From NCBI RefSeq assembly GCF_030272695.1, contig NZ_JARFYN010000022.1:1-64000 (forward strand): a stretch of 64,000 bases of DNA, read 5' to 3'. Below the pieces are notes generated by a model. That model was not told where the DNA came from. It saw only the letters and a list, made by a program, of their open reading frames with translations, and made no database searches. This document shows, piece after piece, positions 8,681 through 17,801 of the stretch (positions within the stretch are counted from its first letter, which is position 1; each line of letters begins with the position of its first letter). This DNA is from Martinezella calliandrae. GTDB taxonomy: Bacteria; Pseudomonadota; Alphaproteobacteria; Rhizobiales; Rhizobiaceae. A program made the translations under genes and the position numbers.

Positions 8681-10504
8681 TCAATGGTGAAAGAGAACGC
8701 TGGCGCCCTGATCGGCCGGGCCGGCGCTGTGGCGGAAGGGGGCGAAAAGCTCGCGGCCCATGCCGAATTCGTTTGAGGAGAGGTCGGCGACGACAGGATC
8801 GCGTTCGGCCATGTCGGCGGCATCGACCAGCACTTCCAGCGTGCCGGCGATCGCGTCAATGCGGATGATGTCTCCGTCCCGGATGCGAGCGATCGGGCCG
8901 CCATCGACGGCCTCCGGCGTGACGTGGATCGCGGCCGGCACCTTGCCCGACGCGCCGGACATGCGTCCATCGGTCAGCAGTGCCACGCGAAAGCCACGGT
9001 CCTGCAGCACGCCGAGCGCAGGGGTCAGCTTGTGTAGCTCCGGCATGCCGTTTGCCTTCGGGCCTTGGAAGCGGACGACAGCGACGAAATCGCGGTTGAG
9101 CTTGCCGTCCTTGAACGCCTGCTGCATTTCCAGCTGATCGTGGAAGATGACGGCGGGTGCCTCGATCACATGGCGCTCCGGCTTGACGGCGGAGATCTTG
9201 ATTACCGCCTTGCCGATATTGCCGCGCAGCATCTTCAGGCCGCCAGTGGTATGGAACGGCGTGTCGACGCCTGTCAGTACCTTGGGATCGCCGCTCTTTT
9301 CCGGCGCCGGCTCGCGGACGACGCTGCCATCGGCGCCGATCTTCACCTCGATCGAGTAGGCGGAAAGCCCCTGGCCGGCGACGGTGCGGACATCGTCGTG
9401 CAGCAGCCCTTTCTTCAGTAGCTCGTTGATCAGAAAGCCCATGCCACCGGCAGCATGGAAATGGTTCACATCGGCAAGCCCGTTCGGATAGACGCGGGCC
9501 AGCAACGGAATAATGTCGGAAAGCTCGGAAATGTCCTGCCAGGTCAGCACGATGCCGGCTGCGCGGGCCATGGCGACTAGATGCATCGTATGATTGGTCG
9601 AGCCGCCGGTCGCGTGTAGGCCGACGACGCCGTTGACGATGGAGCGCTCATCGATCATCTCGCCGGCAGGCGTGAATTCGTTGCCCAAGGCGGTAATGGC
9701 GAGCGCCCGCTTGGTGGCTTCGCGGGTCAGTGCTTCGCGCAGCGGCGTGCCGGGATTGACGAAGGAGGCGCCGGGCATATGGAAGCCCATGATCTCCATC
9801 AGCATCTGATTGGAATTGGCCGTGCCGTAGAAGGTGCAGGTGCCGGGGCCATGATAGGACTTCGATTCGGCCTCCAGCAGTTCGGCGCGGCCGACCTTGC
9901 CTTCGGCAAAGAGCTGGCGCACGCGCGACTTCTCGTCGTTCGGCAGGCCGGAAGTCATCGGGCCGGCGGGAATGAAGACAGCTGGCAGATGGCCGAAGGA
10001 AAGTGCGGCGATGACCAGTCCGGGCACGATCTTGTCGCAGACGCCGAGGAAGACGGCCGCGTCGAACATATTGTGCGACAGGCCGACGCCGGCTGCCATT
10101 GCGATCAGGTCACGCGAGAACAGCGACAGCTCCATGCCCGGCTGTCCCTGCGTGACGCCGTCGCACATCGCCGGCACGCCACCGGCGACCTGCGCGATGC
10201 CGCCGGCCTCTGCCGCCGCCTCGCGGATGATCGCCGGATAGGTCTCGAAGGGCTGATGCGCCGAGAGCATGTCGTTATAGGAGGTGATGATTCCGAGATT
10301 GGGTACGCGGTCGCCCGCCAGCGCGTCCTTCTCGGAGGGCGAACAGATGGCGAAGCCATGGGCGAGGTTCGCGCAGCCAAGCACGGAACGCTGGACGCCA
10401 GCCGTCGCGGCGTTGCGCAGGCGGTCCAGATAGCGCTCGCGTGTCGGTTTCGAACGCTCGACGATGCGTGTGGTAATCGCGGAAATGCGTGCGTCAGCGG
10501 CCAT
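8681..10504 (-). CDS. edd: 6-Phosphogluconate dehydratase (Entner-Doudoroff)
   Basis: A 607-residue member of the IlvD/Edd dehydratase family, full length. It converts 6-phosphogluconate to 2-keto-3-deoxy-6-phosphogluconate using an iron-sulfur cluster. The cysteine-containing motifs are present: GCANLAHGFAICSPSEKDAL near the N-terminus, CDGVTQGQPGMELS, LGVCDKIVPG and GPGTCTFYG. It starts at ATG 10504 (MAADARISAI). It is downstream of zwf and pgl on the same strand, separated from pgl by 177 bp, so it may have its own promoter. With zwf and pgl it makes the upper Entner-Doudoroff route, the main glucose pathway of rhizobia. The aldolase gene eda is not in the window. Confidence 0.96.
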   Translation of the reverse strand: MAADARISAITTRIVERSKPTRERYLDRLRNAATAGVQRSVLGCANLAHGFAICSPSEKDALAGDRVPNLGIITSYNDMLSAHQPFETYPAIIREAAAEAGGIAQVAGGVPAMCDGVTQGQPGMELSLFSRDLIAMAAGVGLSHNMFDAAVFLGVCDKIVPGLVIAALSFGHLPAVFIPAGPMTSGLPNDEKSRVRQLFAEGKVGRAELLEAESKSYHGPGTCTFYGTANSNQMLMEIMGFHMPGASFVNPGTPLREALTREATKRALAITALGNEFTPAGEMIDERSIVNGVVGLHATGGSTNHTMHLVAMARAAGIVLTWQDISELSDIIPLLARVYPNGLADVNHFHAAGGMGFLINELLKKGLLHDDVRTVAGQGLSAYSIEVKIGADGSVVREPAPEKSGDPKVLTGVDTPFHTTGGLKMLRGNIGKAVIKISAVKPERHVIEAPAVIFHDQLEMQQAFKDGKLNRDFVAVVRFQGPKANGMPELHKLTPALGVLQDRGFRVALLTDGRMSGASGKVPAAIHVTPEAVDGGPIARIRDGDIIRIDAIAGTLEVLVDAADMAERDPVVADLSSNEFGMGRELFAPFRHSAGPADQGASVLFHH

Positions 10505-10681
10505 GCTCGATCTGCCTCCGTCTGTTCTTGCGCATAACCCCGAAGATCGAGTTCGATCTTATCTTGGGAAAGGACTAGGCGCAGGCTTCAAATGTCACTG
10601 CATCGCCGGCGCGCCCTCTCGGGCGCACGGCGCAGCAGTGGTTGCTGTGTCTTCAGGGTCCGATGATGGCCGTTCGGCCCG

Positions 10682-11380
10682 TCAGGGAGCCCAATAAATC
10701 TCGACCGGAGAGGCGGCCCGACGCAGCACGGCGCGGATCGGCATCTCGGTCTCATCGCCCGGCGCTTCGGCCTTGGCGAGAACGTCTTTTTTGCCTTCTC
10801 CTTCAATATGAAGCACCAGCAATCGGGCATCCTGAAGGCTGGAGAAGGTAAACGTCAGTCGGGGTTCGCCGGCTCCTTCAGCTTCCATGGTGATGATGCC
10901 GCGCGAGGTCTTTGGATCAAGCGCGGTTGCGAGATTGCTCCCGCCTGGAAAGAAGGAGGCCGTGTGGCCATCATTGCCCATGCCGAGGATCGCGACGTCG
11001 AAGGGAAAGCCAATGCTCTTGGTCTTTTCCGTAGCGATGACGGCGGCCTCTTCGACGGAAGCCACAGCCTGGTAGAGCGGAAAGAACTGTGCCGACGCAG
11101 CCTTGTCCATCAGCAGGTTTTCCTGGACGAGCAGATGGTTCGACCGCGGATTGTCAGCCGGCACGAACCGTTCGTCGACAAGTGTGATCGTCACCTTGCT
11201 CCAATTGATCGAGCGCGATGACAGCGCCTGGAAGAAGGCCTTCGGCGTCGAACCGCCGGAGACCGCAATAGTTGCGGAGCCGCGCGCGGCGATGGCGGCC
11301 GAGAGCGTCTCGGCCACCTTGTCCGCGAGCTTGCCGGCGAGTTCTGCACCATTGGCGAAAGCATTCATGTTCGCTGTCAT
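10682..11380 (-). CDS. pgl: 6-Phosphogluconolactonase
   Basis: A 232-residue protein of the DevB/Pgl type. The motif IAVSGGSTPKAFFQAL (about residues 38-53) is the family's sugar-phosphate-binding loop, and the later VDERFVPADNPRSNH and LGMGNDGHTASFFPG segments are diagnostic. It hydrolyses 6-phosphogluconolactone to 6-phosphogluconate, between Zwf and Edd. It follows zwf after 15 bp and is presumably cotranscribed. ATG 11380 was used; ATG 11368 (MNAFANG) is an alternative that removes only four residues. Confidence 0.95.
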   Translation of the reverse strand: MTANMNAFANGAELAGKLADKVAETLSAAIAARGSATIAVSGGSTPKAFFQALSSRSINWSKVTITLVDERFVPADNPRSNHLLVQENLLMDKAASAQFFPLYQAVASVEEAAVIATEKTKSIGFPFDVAILGMGNDGHTASFFPGGSNLATALDPKTSRGIITMEAEGAGEPRLTFTFSSLQDARLLVLHIEGEGKKDVLAKAEAPGDETEMPIRAVLRRAASPVEIYWAP

Positions 11381-11395
11381 CGTCGTCGTCCCAGT

Positions 11396-12871
11396 TTAGA
11401 TATCGTCGTGCCAGGTGCGGCCGTCACGCTCGATGAGCGCGATGGCCTGGCTCGGACCCCAGGTGCCGGCGGTATAGCCCTGCACTTGCTGCCCGGCCTC
11501 TTCCCAGCCCTTGAGGATCGGATCGACCCATTTCCACGCGGCTTCCACTTCGTCGCGGCGCATGAACAGCGTCTGGTTGGAACGAACGACATCCATCAGC
11601 AAACGCTCGTAGGCGTCCGGATTGCGAACGTTGAAAGCCGAAGCGAAGCTCATGTCGAGTGAGACGTTGCGCAGGCGCATACCGCCCGGGCCTGGGTCCT
11701 TGATCATCAGCGACTGCTTGACGCCTTCATCCGGCTGCAGGCGGATGACCAGTTGGTTGGCGACGATGCGGCCGGCGGCCTGATCGAAAATGTTGTGCGG
11801 GATGGGCTTGAAGGTGATGACGATTTCCGACATGCGGCCGGCAAGACGCTTGCCGGTGCGGATGTAAAACGGCACGCCGGCCCAGCGCCAGTTGCCGATT
11901 TCGGCCTTGATGGCGACGAAGGTTTCAGTGTTGGAGACGCCGCCTTCCAGTTCATCGAGATAGCCCTTGACCGGACCGCCTGCCGACGCGCCGGCGCGAT
12001 ATTGGCCGCGCACAGTCGACTGCTCGACATTGGAAGCGTCGATCGGCTTCAGCGCGCGCAGAACTTTCAGCTTCTCGTCGCGGACGGCTTCGGAATCCAT
12101 CGAGGAGGGGATTTCCATCGCCGTTAGGCAGAGGAGCTGCAGGATGTGGTTCTGCACCATGTCGCGCAGTGCGCCGGCCGTATCGTAGTAGCCGGCACGG
12201 CCTTCGAGGCCGACCGATTCGGCAACCGTGATCTGCACGTGATCGATATGATCGGCGTTCCACAGCGGCTCATAAAGCGCATTGGCAAAGCGCAGCGCCA
12301 TCAGGTTCTGCACGGTCTCCTTGCCGAGATAGTGGTCGATGCGGAAGATCTGCTCCTCTTTAAAGACCTTGCCGATCGTGTCGTTGAGCTGCAGGGCGGA
12401 AGCAAGGTCGCGGCCGATCGGCTTTTCGACGACGATGCGGGTCTGTTTGGTGATCAGCTTGTGATCGTGGATCTTCTGCGAGATGTCGCCGAAAATGCCG
12501 GGAGCGACAGCGAGGTAGAAGGCGCGTACGCGATCCTTGCCCTCGTCCAGGATCTTCTTGAGCTGATCCCAACCGGCATCCGTCTTGGCGTCGACTGACA
12601 CGTAGAACAGGCGCGCGCAGAATTTCTTCACTTCGGCTTCGTCGTATTCGCCCTTCTTGAGGTGCTCTTTCAAAGCGGCTTCGGCGAACTTGCGGTATTC
12701 TTCATGCGAGAGCGCGCTGCGCGATGCGCCGATGACGCGGGTCGGTTCGGAAAATTGACCTTCGATCTGACGATGATAGAGGGCGGGCAGAAGTTTGCGT
12801 TCAGCAAGGTCGCCGCTGCCGCCGAAAACGACATAGTCAAATGGTTCAACGGGAATGATTTGGCTGCTCAT
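11396..12871 (-). CDS. zwf: Glucose-6-phosphate 1-dehydrogenase
   Basis: A 491-residue enzyme of normal family length. The N-terminal nucleotide-binding fingerprint is GGSGDLAERKLLPALYHR (about residues 17-34). The substrate and catalytic motif RIDHYLGKETVQNL lies near residues 178-191. It oxidises glucose-6-phosphate to 6-phosphogluconolactone with NADP and supplies NADPH. First gene of the zwf-pgl-(edd) cluster on the minus strand. A GGCC/TTTTAA inverted repeat upstream (12900-12932) is a candidate control site. Confidence 0.96.
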   Translation of the reverse strand: MSSQIIPVEPFDYVVFGGSGDLAERKLLPALYHRQIEGQFSEPTRVIGASRSALSHEEYRKFAEAALKEHLKKGEYDEAEVKKFCARLFYVSVDAKTDAGWDQLKKILDEGKDRVRAFYLAVAPGIFGDISQKIHDHKLITKQTRIVVEKPIGRDLASALQLNDTIGKVFKEEQIFRIDHYLGKETVQNLMALRFANALYEPLWNADHIDHVQITVAESVGLEGRAGYYDTAGALRDMVQNHILQLLCLTAMEIPSSMDSEAVRDEKLKVLRALKPIDASNVEQSTVRGQYRAGASAGGPVKGYLDELEGGVSNTETFVAIKAEIGNWRWAGVPFYIRTGKRLAGRMSEIVITFKPIPHNIFDQAAGRIVANQLVIRLQPDEGVKQSLMIKDPGPGGMRLRNVSLDMSFASAFNVRNPDAYERLLMDVVRSNQTLFMRRDEVEAAWKWVDPILKGWEEAGQQVQGYTAGTWGPSQAIALIERDGRTWHDDI

Positions 12872-12899
12872 GAGCTATCTCTCAATCGGTCTTGGTTAA

Positions 12900-12932
12900 G
12901 GCCCCTTTTAATCTAATCGATTTAAAAAGGCC
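12900..12932. promoter_or_regulatory. Inverted repeat upstream of zwf
   Basis: GGCCCCTTTTAA (12900-12911) is mirrored by TTAAAAAGGCC (12922-12932) with a 10-bp AT-rich centre, 29 bp before the zwf start. Candidate operator or leader hairpin; no regulator is identified. Confidence 0.35.
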
Positions 12933-13000
12933 AGTGTGCATCGCAAAATTCAGACTCGGCTTTTAGAGCGGATTGCCGCAGGAGGAAATCCATTCTGTGT

Positions 13001-14299
13001 CTAAAACCTGTCGCGCAACGCAAACCACGAGAGCGCCAGGAACAGAAGAGGCGCCCGCATGCGGGCACCGCCGGGAAAGGGCGGGACGTTCAACGCCTTG
13101 AATAGAGCAAGGTCGTCGGCGTTCCCGAGGACCGTTTTCGCATAAAGTTTACCGCAATAGTTTGACAGCATGACTCCGTGCCCGGAATAGCCGCCGATGG
13201 AGGTGACGCCCGGCATGACCTCGCGCACGAAAGGCTGTCGCGGCATGGTGATGCCGACCGATCCGCCCCAGGCATGGGTAATAGCGATATTGCCGAGGGC
13301 AGGGTAGATCTCGGCGATCTGGCGGCGGATGTGCTGCGTTATGTCGCGCGGATTATCGGACGTATAGGCCTCGCGCCCGCCGAACAGCAGACGCCCGTCC
13401 TTCGATTTTCGGAAATAACGCACTACGAACCGCGAATCCGCCACTGCTTCGCCGCCGGGCAGGACATCAGGAAACTTGTCGAGCGGTTCCGTCACTCCGA
13501 TGAAGGAGCGGATCGGCATGACATGGCTCGCGGTCACCGGCTCCAGATTGCCGATATAACCATTGCAGGCGATCAGGACTCGGTCGGCGGTGATCGTGCC
13601 GCTGTCGGTCTCGATCAACGTCTTGCCGGCAGATTGGCGGATCGCCTTTGCCGGTGTCATTTCGAAGATCGATGCACCGGCGGCCTTCGCCACCCGTGCC
13701 AAGCCGATGAGCAGTTTCAGCGGATGGATATGACCCGTACCCACGTCCCTCACGCCGTAGAGATAGAACTTGGAGCCAAGCCGCTCCTGGGTTTCGGCCT
13801 GATCCATGAAGCTCACATGCGCATAGCCGTAGCGCATCGCGGCGATTTCGGCGTTCTCCATATAGTCGCGCTTGTAGCTCCGCTTGTGCGTGACATTCAT
13901 CTGGCCGGGCATGAAGTCGATGTCGATATTATGCTCTGCGGCAAAATCGAAAAGGTAACGCTTGGCATCCTCGGCAAGATCGAACAGCGCCTTGGAGCGC
14001 TCGAAGCCGATCTTCGCCTCCAGCTCTTCCGGCCATGAGCGTTGGCCCGTGCCGAGCTGGCCGCCATTGCGACCGGATGCGCCGTCGCCAAAGCGGTTGG
14101 CGTCGATCAGTGCGACATCGACGCCGGCCTTGGCAAGATTGCAGGCGGCCTGCAGGCCGGTGTAGCCGCCGCCGATGATGGCAACATCGGCGCGGCGGGA
14201 GCCGTCGAGCCTCGGATAGGCCGGGCGGGGCCCGACGGTTGCCTGATACCAGGAAAGGCCCGGCGCGATCGGGCTCTGCCATGGTTCCTGCAATGTCAT
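13001..14299 (-). CDS. puuB: FAD-dependent oxidoreductase, gamma-glutamylputrescine oxidase-like
   Basis: A 432-residue DAO-family flavoprotein. The FAD-binding dinucleotide fold is VAIIGGGYTGLQAACNLAKAG (about residues 39-59), followed by GASGRNGGQLGTGQ, the conserved second FAD motif of PuuB-type oxidases. The C-terminal GYSGHGVMLS motif also fits. The enzyme would oxidatively deaminate gamma-glutamylputrescine or a related glutamylated amine. The adjoining glutamine-synthetase-like gene 13 bp upstream on the same strand could make its substrate, and a putrescine transporter lies 9 kb away. The exact amine is inferred, since this family also contains amino acid oxidases. Confidence 0.8.
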   Translation of the reverse strand: MTLQEPWQSPIAPGLSWYQATVGPRPAYPRLDGSRRADVAIIGGGYTGLQAACNLAKAGVDVALIDANRFGDGASGRNGGQLGTGQRSWPEELEAKIGFERSKALFDLAEDAKRYLFDFAAEHNIDIDFMPGQMNVTHKRSYKRDYMENAEIAAMRYGYAHVSFMDQAETQERLGSKFYLYGVRDVGTGHIHPLKLLIGLARVAKAAGASIFEMTPAKAIRQSAGKTLIETDSGTITADRVLIACNGYIGNLEPVTASHVMPIRSFIGVTEPLDKFPDVLPGGEAVADSRFVVRYFRKSKDGRLLFGGREAYTSDNPRDITQHIRRQIAEIYPALGNIAITHAWGGSVGITMPRQPFVREVMPGVTSIGGYSGHGVMLSNYCGKLYAKTVLGNADDLALFKALNVPPFPGGARMRAPLLFLALSWFALRDRF

Positions 14300-14312
14300 G
14301 GGCCGGCCTCCC

Positions 14313-15749
14313 TCACACGTTGAGCAGAAGGAATTCCCGCTCCCAGGGGCTGATCACCTGCATGAAGGTTTCGAATTCGCCGCGCTTGACGCCGACATAG
14401 ATGTCGATGAAGTCCTTGCCCAGAACCTCTTCAAAAGCCGGCTCGTCTTCGAGGAGCGCAATGGCCTCGAGAAGGCCGCGCGGCAGGTCGATCGAGCCTT
14501 CATTGGCCGAATCCTCCGTCGGCGGCGTCGGTTCCACCTTCTTCATGATGCCGAGCAAGCCGGAGCCGAGCGAGGCAGCGAGCGCCAGATACGGGTTGGC
14601 GTCCGAGCTCGGCAATCGGTTCTCGACGCGGCGCGCCTGCGCATCGGAAACCGGCACGCGGAAAGCCGTCGTGCGGTTGTCGTAGCCCCAGGCATTGTTG
14701 ACAGGGCAGGACATGTTCGGCGCCAGACGCCGATAGGAGTTCACATAGGGCGCAAGCATCGCCAGCGCGTTCGGCACATAGCGCTGCATACCGCCGATGA
14801 AGTGGAAGAATTCCGGCGAGGGACTGCCGTCCGGATTGGTGAAAACGTTCTTGCCGCTCTCGATGTTGACCACGGACTGGTGGATATGCATTGCCGAGCC
14901 TGGCTGGCTCTGGATCGGCTTGGCCATGAAGGTGGCATAGATACCGTGCTTCAACGCTGCTTCACGGATGGTGCGCTTGAACATGAACACTTGGTCGGCG
15001 AGCTCGATCGGGTCGCCATGGCGCAGGTTGATTTCGAGCTGCGCCGGACCTTCTTCATGGATCAGCGTATCGATCTCGAGCCCCTGCTTCTCGGAGAAGT
15101 GATAGATATCGTCGATCAGTTCGTCGAATTCGTTGATGCCGGCGATCGAATAGCCCTGGCCCCCGAGGATAGAGCGTCCCGAACGGCCCTTCGGCGGATG
15201 CAACGGATAATCCGGATCGTCGTTCTTGGCGACGAGATAAAATTCGATCTCCGGCGCCACCACCGGCTTCCAGCCGCGCTCGCGATAGAGCCCCATGATC
15301 CGTTTCAAGAGATTGCGCGGCGTATAAGACACTGCCACGCCATCTGAATTGACGATGTCGCAGATCACCTGCGCCGTCGGATCTGATTCCCAGGGCACGA
15401 CGGAGAGCGTCGAAAGATCAGGCACCAGCTTCAGGTCGCTATCGCGCGGCTCATAGCGGAAGCTCTCGGTTTCCTCCGGATATTCGCCCGAAATCGTGTG
15501 GCGATAGATTGCCGAGGGCAGGGCCAGCGATGTGTTGGAGGTGAATTTCGAGGTCGGCATCATCTTGCCGCGCGGCACGCCCGCAAGGTCCGGCGTGATG
15601 CATTCTATGTCTTCGATCCCACGCGCCCGCAGCCATTGAGCCGCTTCCTTCCAATTTGCCACGCCGCGCGCCGATCTTAAACTCGGGGGAACTGTTGCGA
15701 CTTTCGGGACCGGCGTGGAAGCTTTCAGCGGGGTCTTTCTCGCGGCCAT
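14313..15749 (-). CDS. puuA: Glutamine synthetase family, gamma-glutamylpolyamine synthetase-like
   Basis: A 478-residue type I glutamine-synthetase fold protein. Segments typical of the GS catalytic domain are present: VAPEIEFYLV (metal ligands), GPAQLEINLRHGD, GSAMHIHQS and a C-terminal NRLPSSDANPYLALAA. It starts at ATG 15749. The pairing with a PuuB-like oxidase and the absence of the GlnA adenylylation-loop context point to ATP-dependent glutamylation of putrescine or another amine rather than ammonium assimilation. This assignment is inferred from family and context. Confidence 0.8.
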   Translation of the reverse strand: MAARKTPLKASTPVPKVATVPPSLRSARGVANWKEAAQWLRARGIEDIECITPDLAGVPRGKMMPTSKFTSNTSLALPSAIYRHTISGEYPEETESFRYEPRDSDLKLVPDLSTLSVVPWESDPTAQVICDIVNSDGVAVSYTPRNLLKRIMGLYRERGWKPVVAPEIEFYLVAKNDDPDYPLHPPKGRSGRSILGGQGYSIAGINEFDELIDDIYHFSEKQGLEIDTLIHEEGPAQLEINLRHGDPIELADQVFMFKRTIREAALKHGIYATFMAKPIQSQPGSAMHIHQSVVNIESGKNVFTNPDGSPSPEFFHFIGGMQRYVPNALAMLAPYVNSYRRLAPNMSCPVNNAWGYDNRTTAFRVPVSDAQARRVENRLPSSDANPYLALAASLGSGLLGIMKKVEPTPPTEDSANEGSIDLPRGLLEAIALLEDEPAFEEVLGKDFIDIYVGVKRGEFETFMQVISPWEREFLLLNV

Positions 15750-15885
15750 AAAACACCGTATTTGCGTTGATCGGTGATCGCATCATAACCACAGTTTGCC
15801 AATTGGCGAGGGGAAAACCGATCGCACTTTCGCCGTATGATGGAAAAATGACGTTGCAGCGCAGCAAGCGATAAAGGAATGAAAC

Positions 15886-17070
15886 GTGGCCGGCAGATAT
15901 GATGTGATCGTTCTTGGCGCGGGTGCCGCAGGCATGATGTGCGCTATCGGCGCCGGCCAGCGCGGGCGATCTGTCGCCGTACTCGACCACGCCGCTGCAC
16001 CGGGCGAGAAGATCCGCATTTCCGGGGGCGGCCGCTGCAATTTCACCAACATCCACGCCGGCCCGAGGAATTTCCTCTCCGCCAATCCGCATTTTGCTAA
16101 GTCGGCCTTGGCCCGCTTCACGCCGAAGGATTTCCTGGCAATGGTCGGAGGCCATGGCATCGCCTGGCATGAGAAGACGCTTGGTCAGCTCTTCTGCGAC
16201 AACAGCGCCAAGGATATTATCCGTATGCTGACCGACGAGATGCGGTCCGCCGGCGTGGATTTGCGGCTGCGCACTGAAATCGGCGCCATCGACCCCGTTG
16301 CCGGCGGCGGTTATCGCATCGCCACGTCGGGGGGCGTCGTGGAGGCAACCTCCCTGGTCATCGCCACCGGCGGCAAGTCGATCCCGAAGATGGGTGCTAC
16401 CGGCTTTGCCTATCGTGTCGCCGAGCAGTTCGGGCTGCCGCTCGTTGAGACGCGTCCGGGCCTCGTGCCGCTGACCCTCGATCCGCAGCTTCTCCAGCGT
16501 TTGGCCCCGCTTGCCGGCATTGCCGCGCCCGCCGAGATCCGCCATGGCAAGACGGCGTTCCGCGAAGCCCTACTTTTCACCCATCGCGGCTTGAGTGGCC
16601 CGGCAATTCTGCAGATCTCCTCCTACTGGCGGGAAGGGGACGAGATCACCGTCGCAATCGAGCCCGATATCGACATTTTCATCACCCTGAAAACAGCCCG
16701 GCAGGCCAATGGCCGGCAATCGGCGCAGACGGCCCTGGCGGAGATATTGCCGAAGCGACTGGCGCAGCATTTCGCCGAGGGGGAGAGCATGTCGGGCAAT
16801 ATGGCCGATCAACCAGATAGGCGCCTGCAGCAGCTTGCCGCCGCCGTCCAAGCCTGGCCGATCAAGCCGTCAGGGTCCGAAGGTTATCGCACGGCAGAAG
16901 TCACGCTCGGCGGCGTCGATACCGCTTGCCTCGATTCAAAAACGATGCAAGTGAAAACCATCCCCGGGCTGTTCTTCATCGGCGAATGCGTCGACGTCAC
17001 CGGCTGGCTCGGCGGTTATAACTTCCAGTGGGCCTGGGCTTCCGGGTATGTTGCCGGCGAAGCGGCTTGA
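15886..17070 (+). CDS. YhiN/HI0933-type flavoprotein
   Basis: A 394-residue NAD(P)/FAD-dependent oxidoreductase of the HI0933 (YhiN) family. The N-terminal FAD motif is VIVLGAGAAGMMCAIGAGQRG, followed by GEKIRISGGGRCNFTN, a family hallmark. The C-terminal GLFFIGECVDVTGWLGGYNF contacts FAD and closes the fold. Physiological substrate unknown for the family. The coding start has GGAATGAAACGTGG context and is a GTG codon at 15886. It is divergent from the puuA-like gene with a 136-bp intergenic region. Confidence 0.85.
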   Translation: MAGRYDVIVLGAGAAGMMCAIGAGQRGRSVAVLDHAAAPGEKIRISGGGRCNFTNIHAGPRNFLSANPHFAKSALARFTPKDFLAMVGGHGIAWHEKTLGQLFCDNSAKDIIRMLTDEMRSAGVDLRLRTEIGAIDPVAGGGYRIATSGGVVEATSLVIATGGKSIPKMGATGFAYRVAEQFGLPLVETRPGLVPLTLDPQLLQRLAPLAGIAAPAEIRHGKTAFREALLFTHRGLSGPAILQISSYWREGDEITVAIEPDIDIFITLKTARQANGRQSAQTALAEILPKRLAQHFAEGESMSGNMADQPDRRLQQLAAAVQAWPIKPSGSEGYRTAEVTLGGVDTACLDSKTMQVKTIPGLFFIGECVDVTGWLGGYNFQWAWASGYVAGEAA

Positions 17071-17300
17071 AGCGCTCGGCAAGATTGTCACGGAATTGGC
17101 GATCGTGAACGTCGTGCCGCAGAAGTAGAACACCTAACAACGTCCTACTCCTTTCGAGCAAATTTTCGCGACATGCGACAATTACGACTATGCTCTGGTT
17201 CCGGCGTTTTCCATTCCTACATCTTTATTCTACACATTGGTTGTTGCCGGAGCGGCCTTTTGCCGGTTATCCTGCAAATGTTAAAATGGGATTTAAGCTC

Positions 17301-17444
17301 ATGAACAGAACACAGCGTCGCGCTCGCGCCATTGCAATTGCTCAAACCCGTGACAATGCCAAGTTGGTCGCCACCCGGCTGCTGATGCTGGCGACCGGCG
17401 CCACGGCTGCTTGCATCGCTTACCTCGCGCTACGCAGCTTCTGA
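17301..17444 (+). CDS. Small putative membrane protein
   Basis: A 47-residue ORF beginning MNRTQRRARAIA. It has a strongly basic N-terminus and a C-terminal hydrophobic segment (LLMLATGATAACIAYLAL), consistent with a single-pass inner-membrane protein. The ribosome-binding site is weak; ATG 17286 would add five residues. The rest of the 730-bp gap between 17071 and 17801 shows no other convincing gene. Kept because of the ordered basic-then-hydrophobic composition, but it may be spurious. Confidence 0.35.
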   Translation: MNRTQRRARAIAIAQTRDNAKLVATRLLMLATGATAACIAYLALRSF

Positions 17445-17801
17445 TATCATCGGTCTGATAGGCTTTGGTCGCCGTTTCCCCCGGCGATCGGCATGTGTGC
17501 ACACGCCGGACCTCTTCTCGGCCGAGCCCTCGTATCCCCCGCATTTCAGCGCTTTCCCCTGATATTGAAGGCCTTGCGGCTTCCTGCCGAAGCCCCTTAT
17601 CCGAAAATTAATCAATCGGACTCACAATCCGCGAAGATTTTCTGGGGCGTGCTTCTACAACGTAGAGCCGAAAGCAATGATTGCCTCCTGGCGCTGGTCA
17701 GGACCCCCGCTTGCGAACATCTCAAGATTGATGGTTATGCATCCGGTCAGCGCCGTGCGGGCGTCGGCAGGGGGAGCGATGTATGAAAGGCCAGAGCCAC
17801 C

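Noticed and set aside
17493..17786. 97-residue ORF upstream of the chemoreceptor
   Set aside because: No ribosome-binding site or protein-like pattern; the region is more likely leader and promoter.
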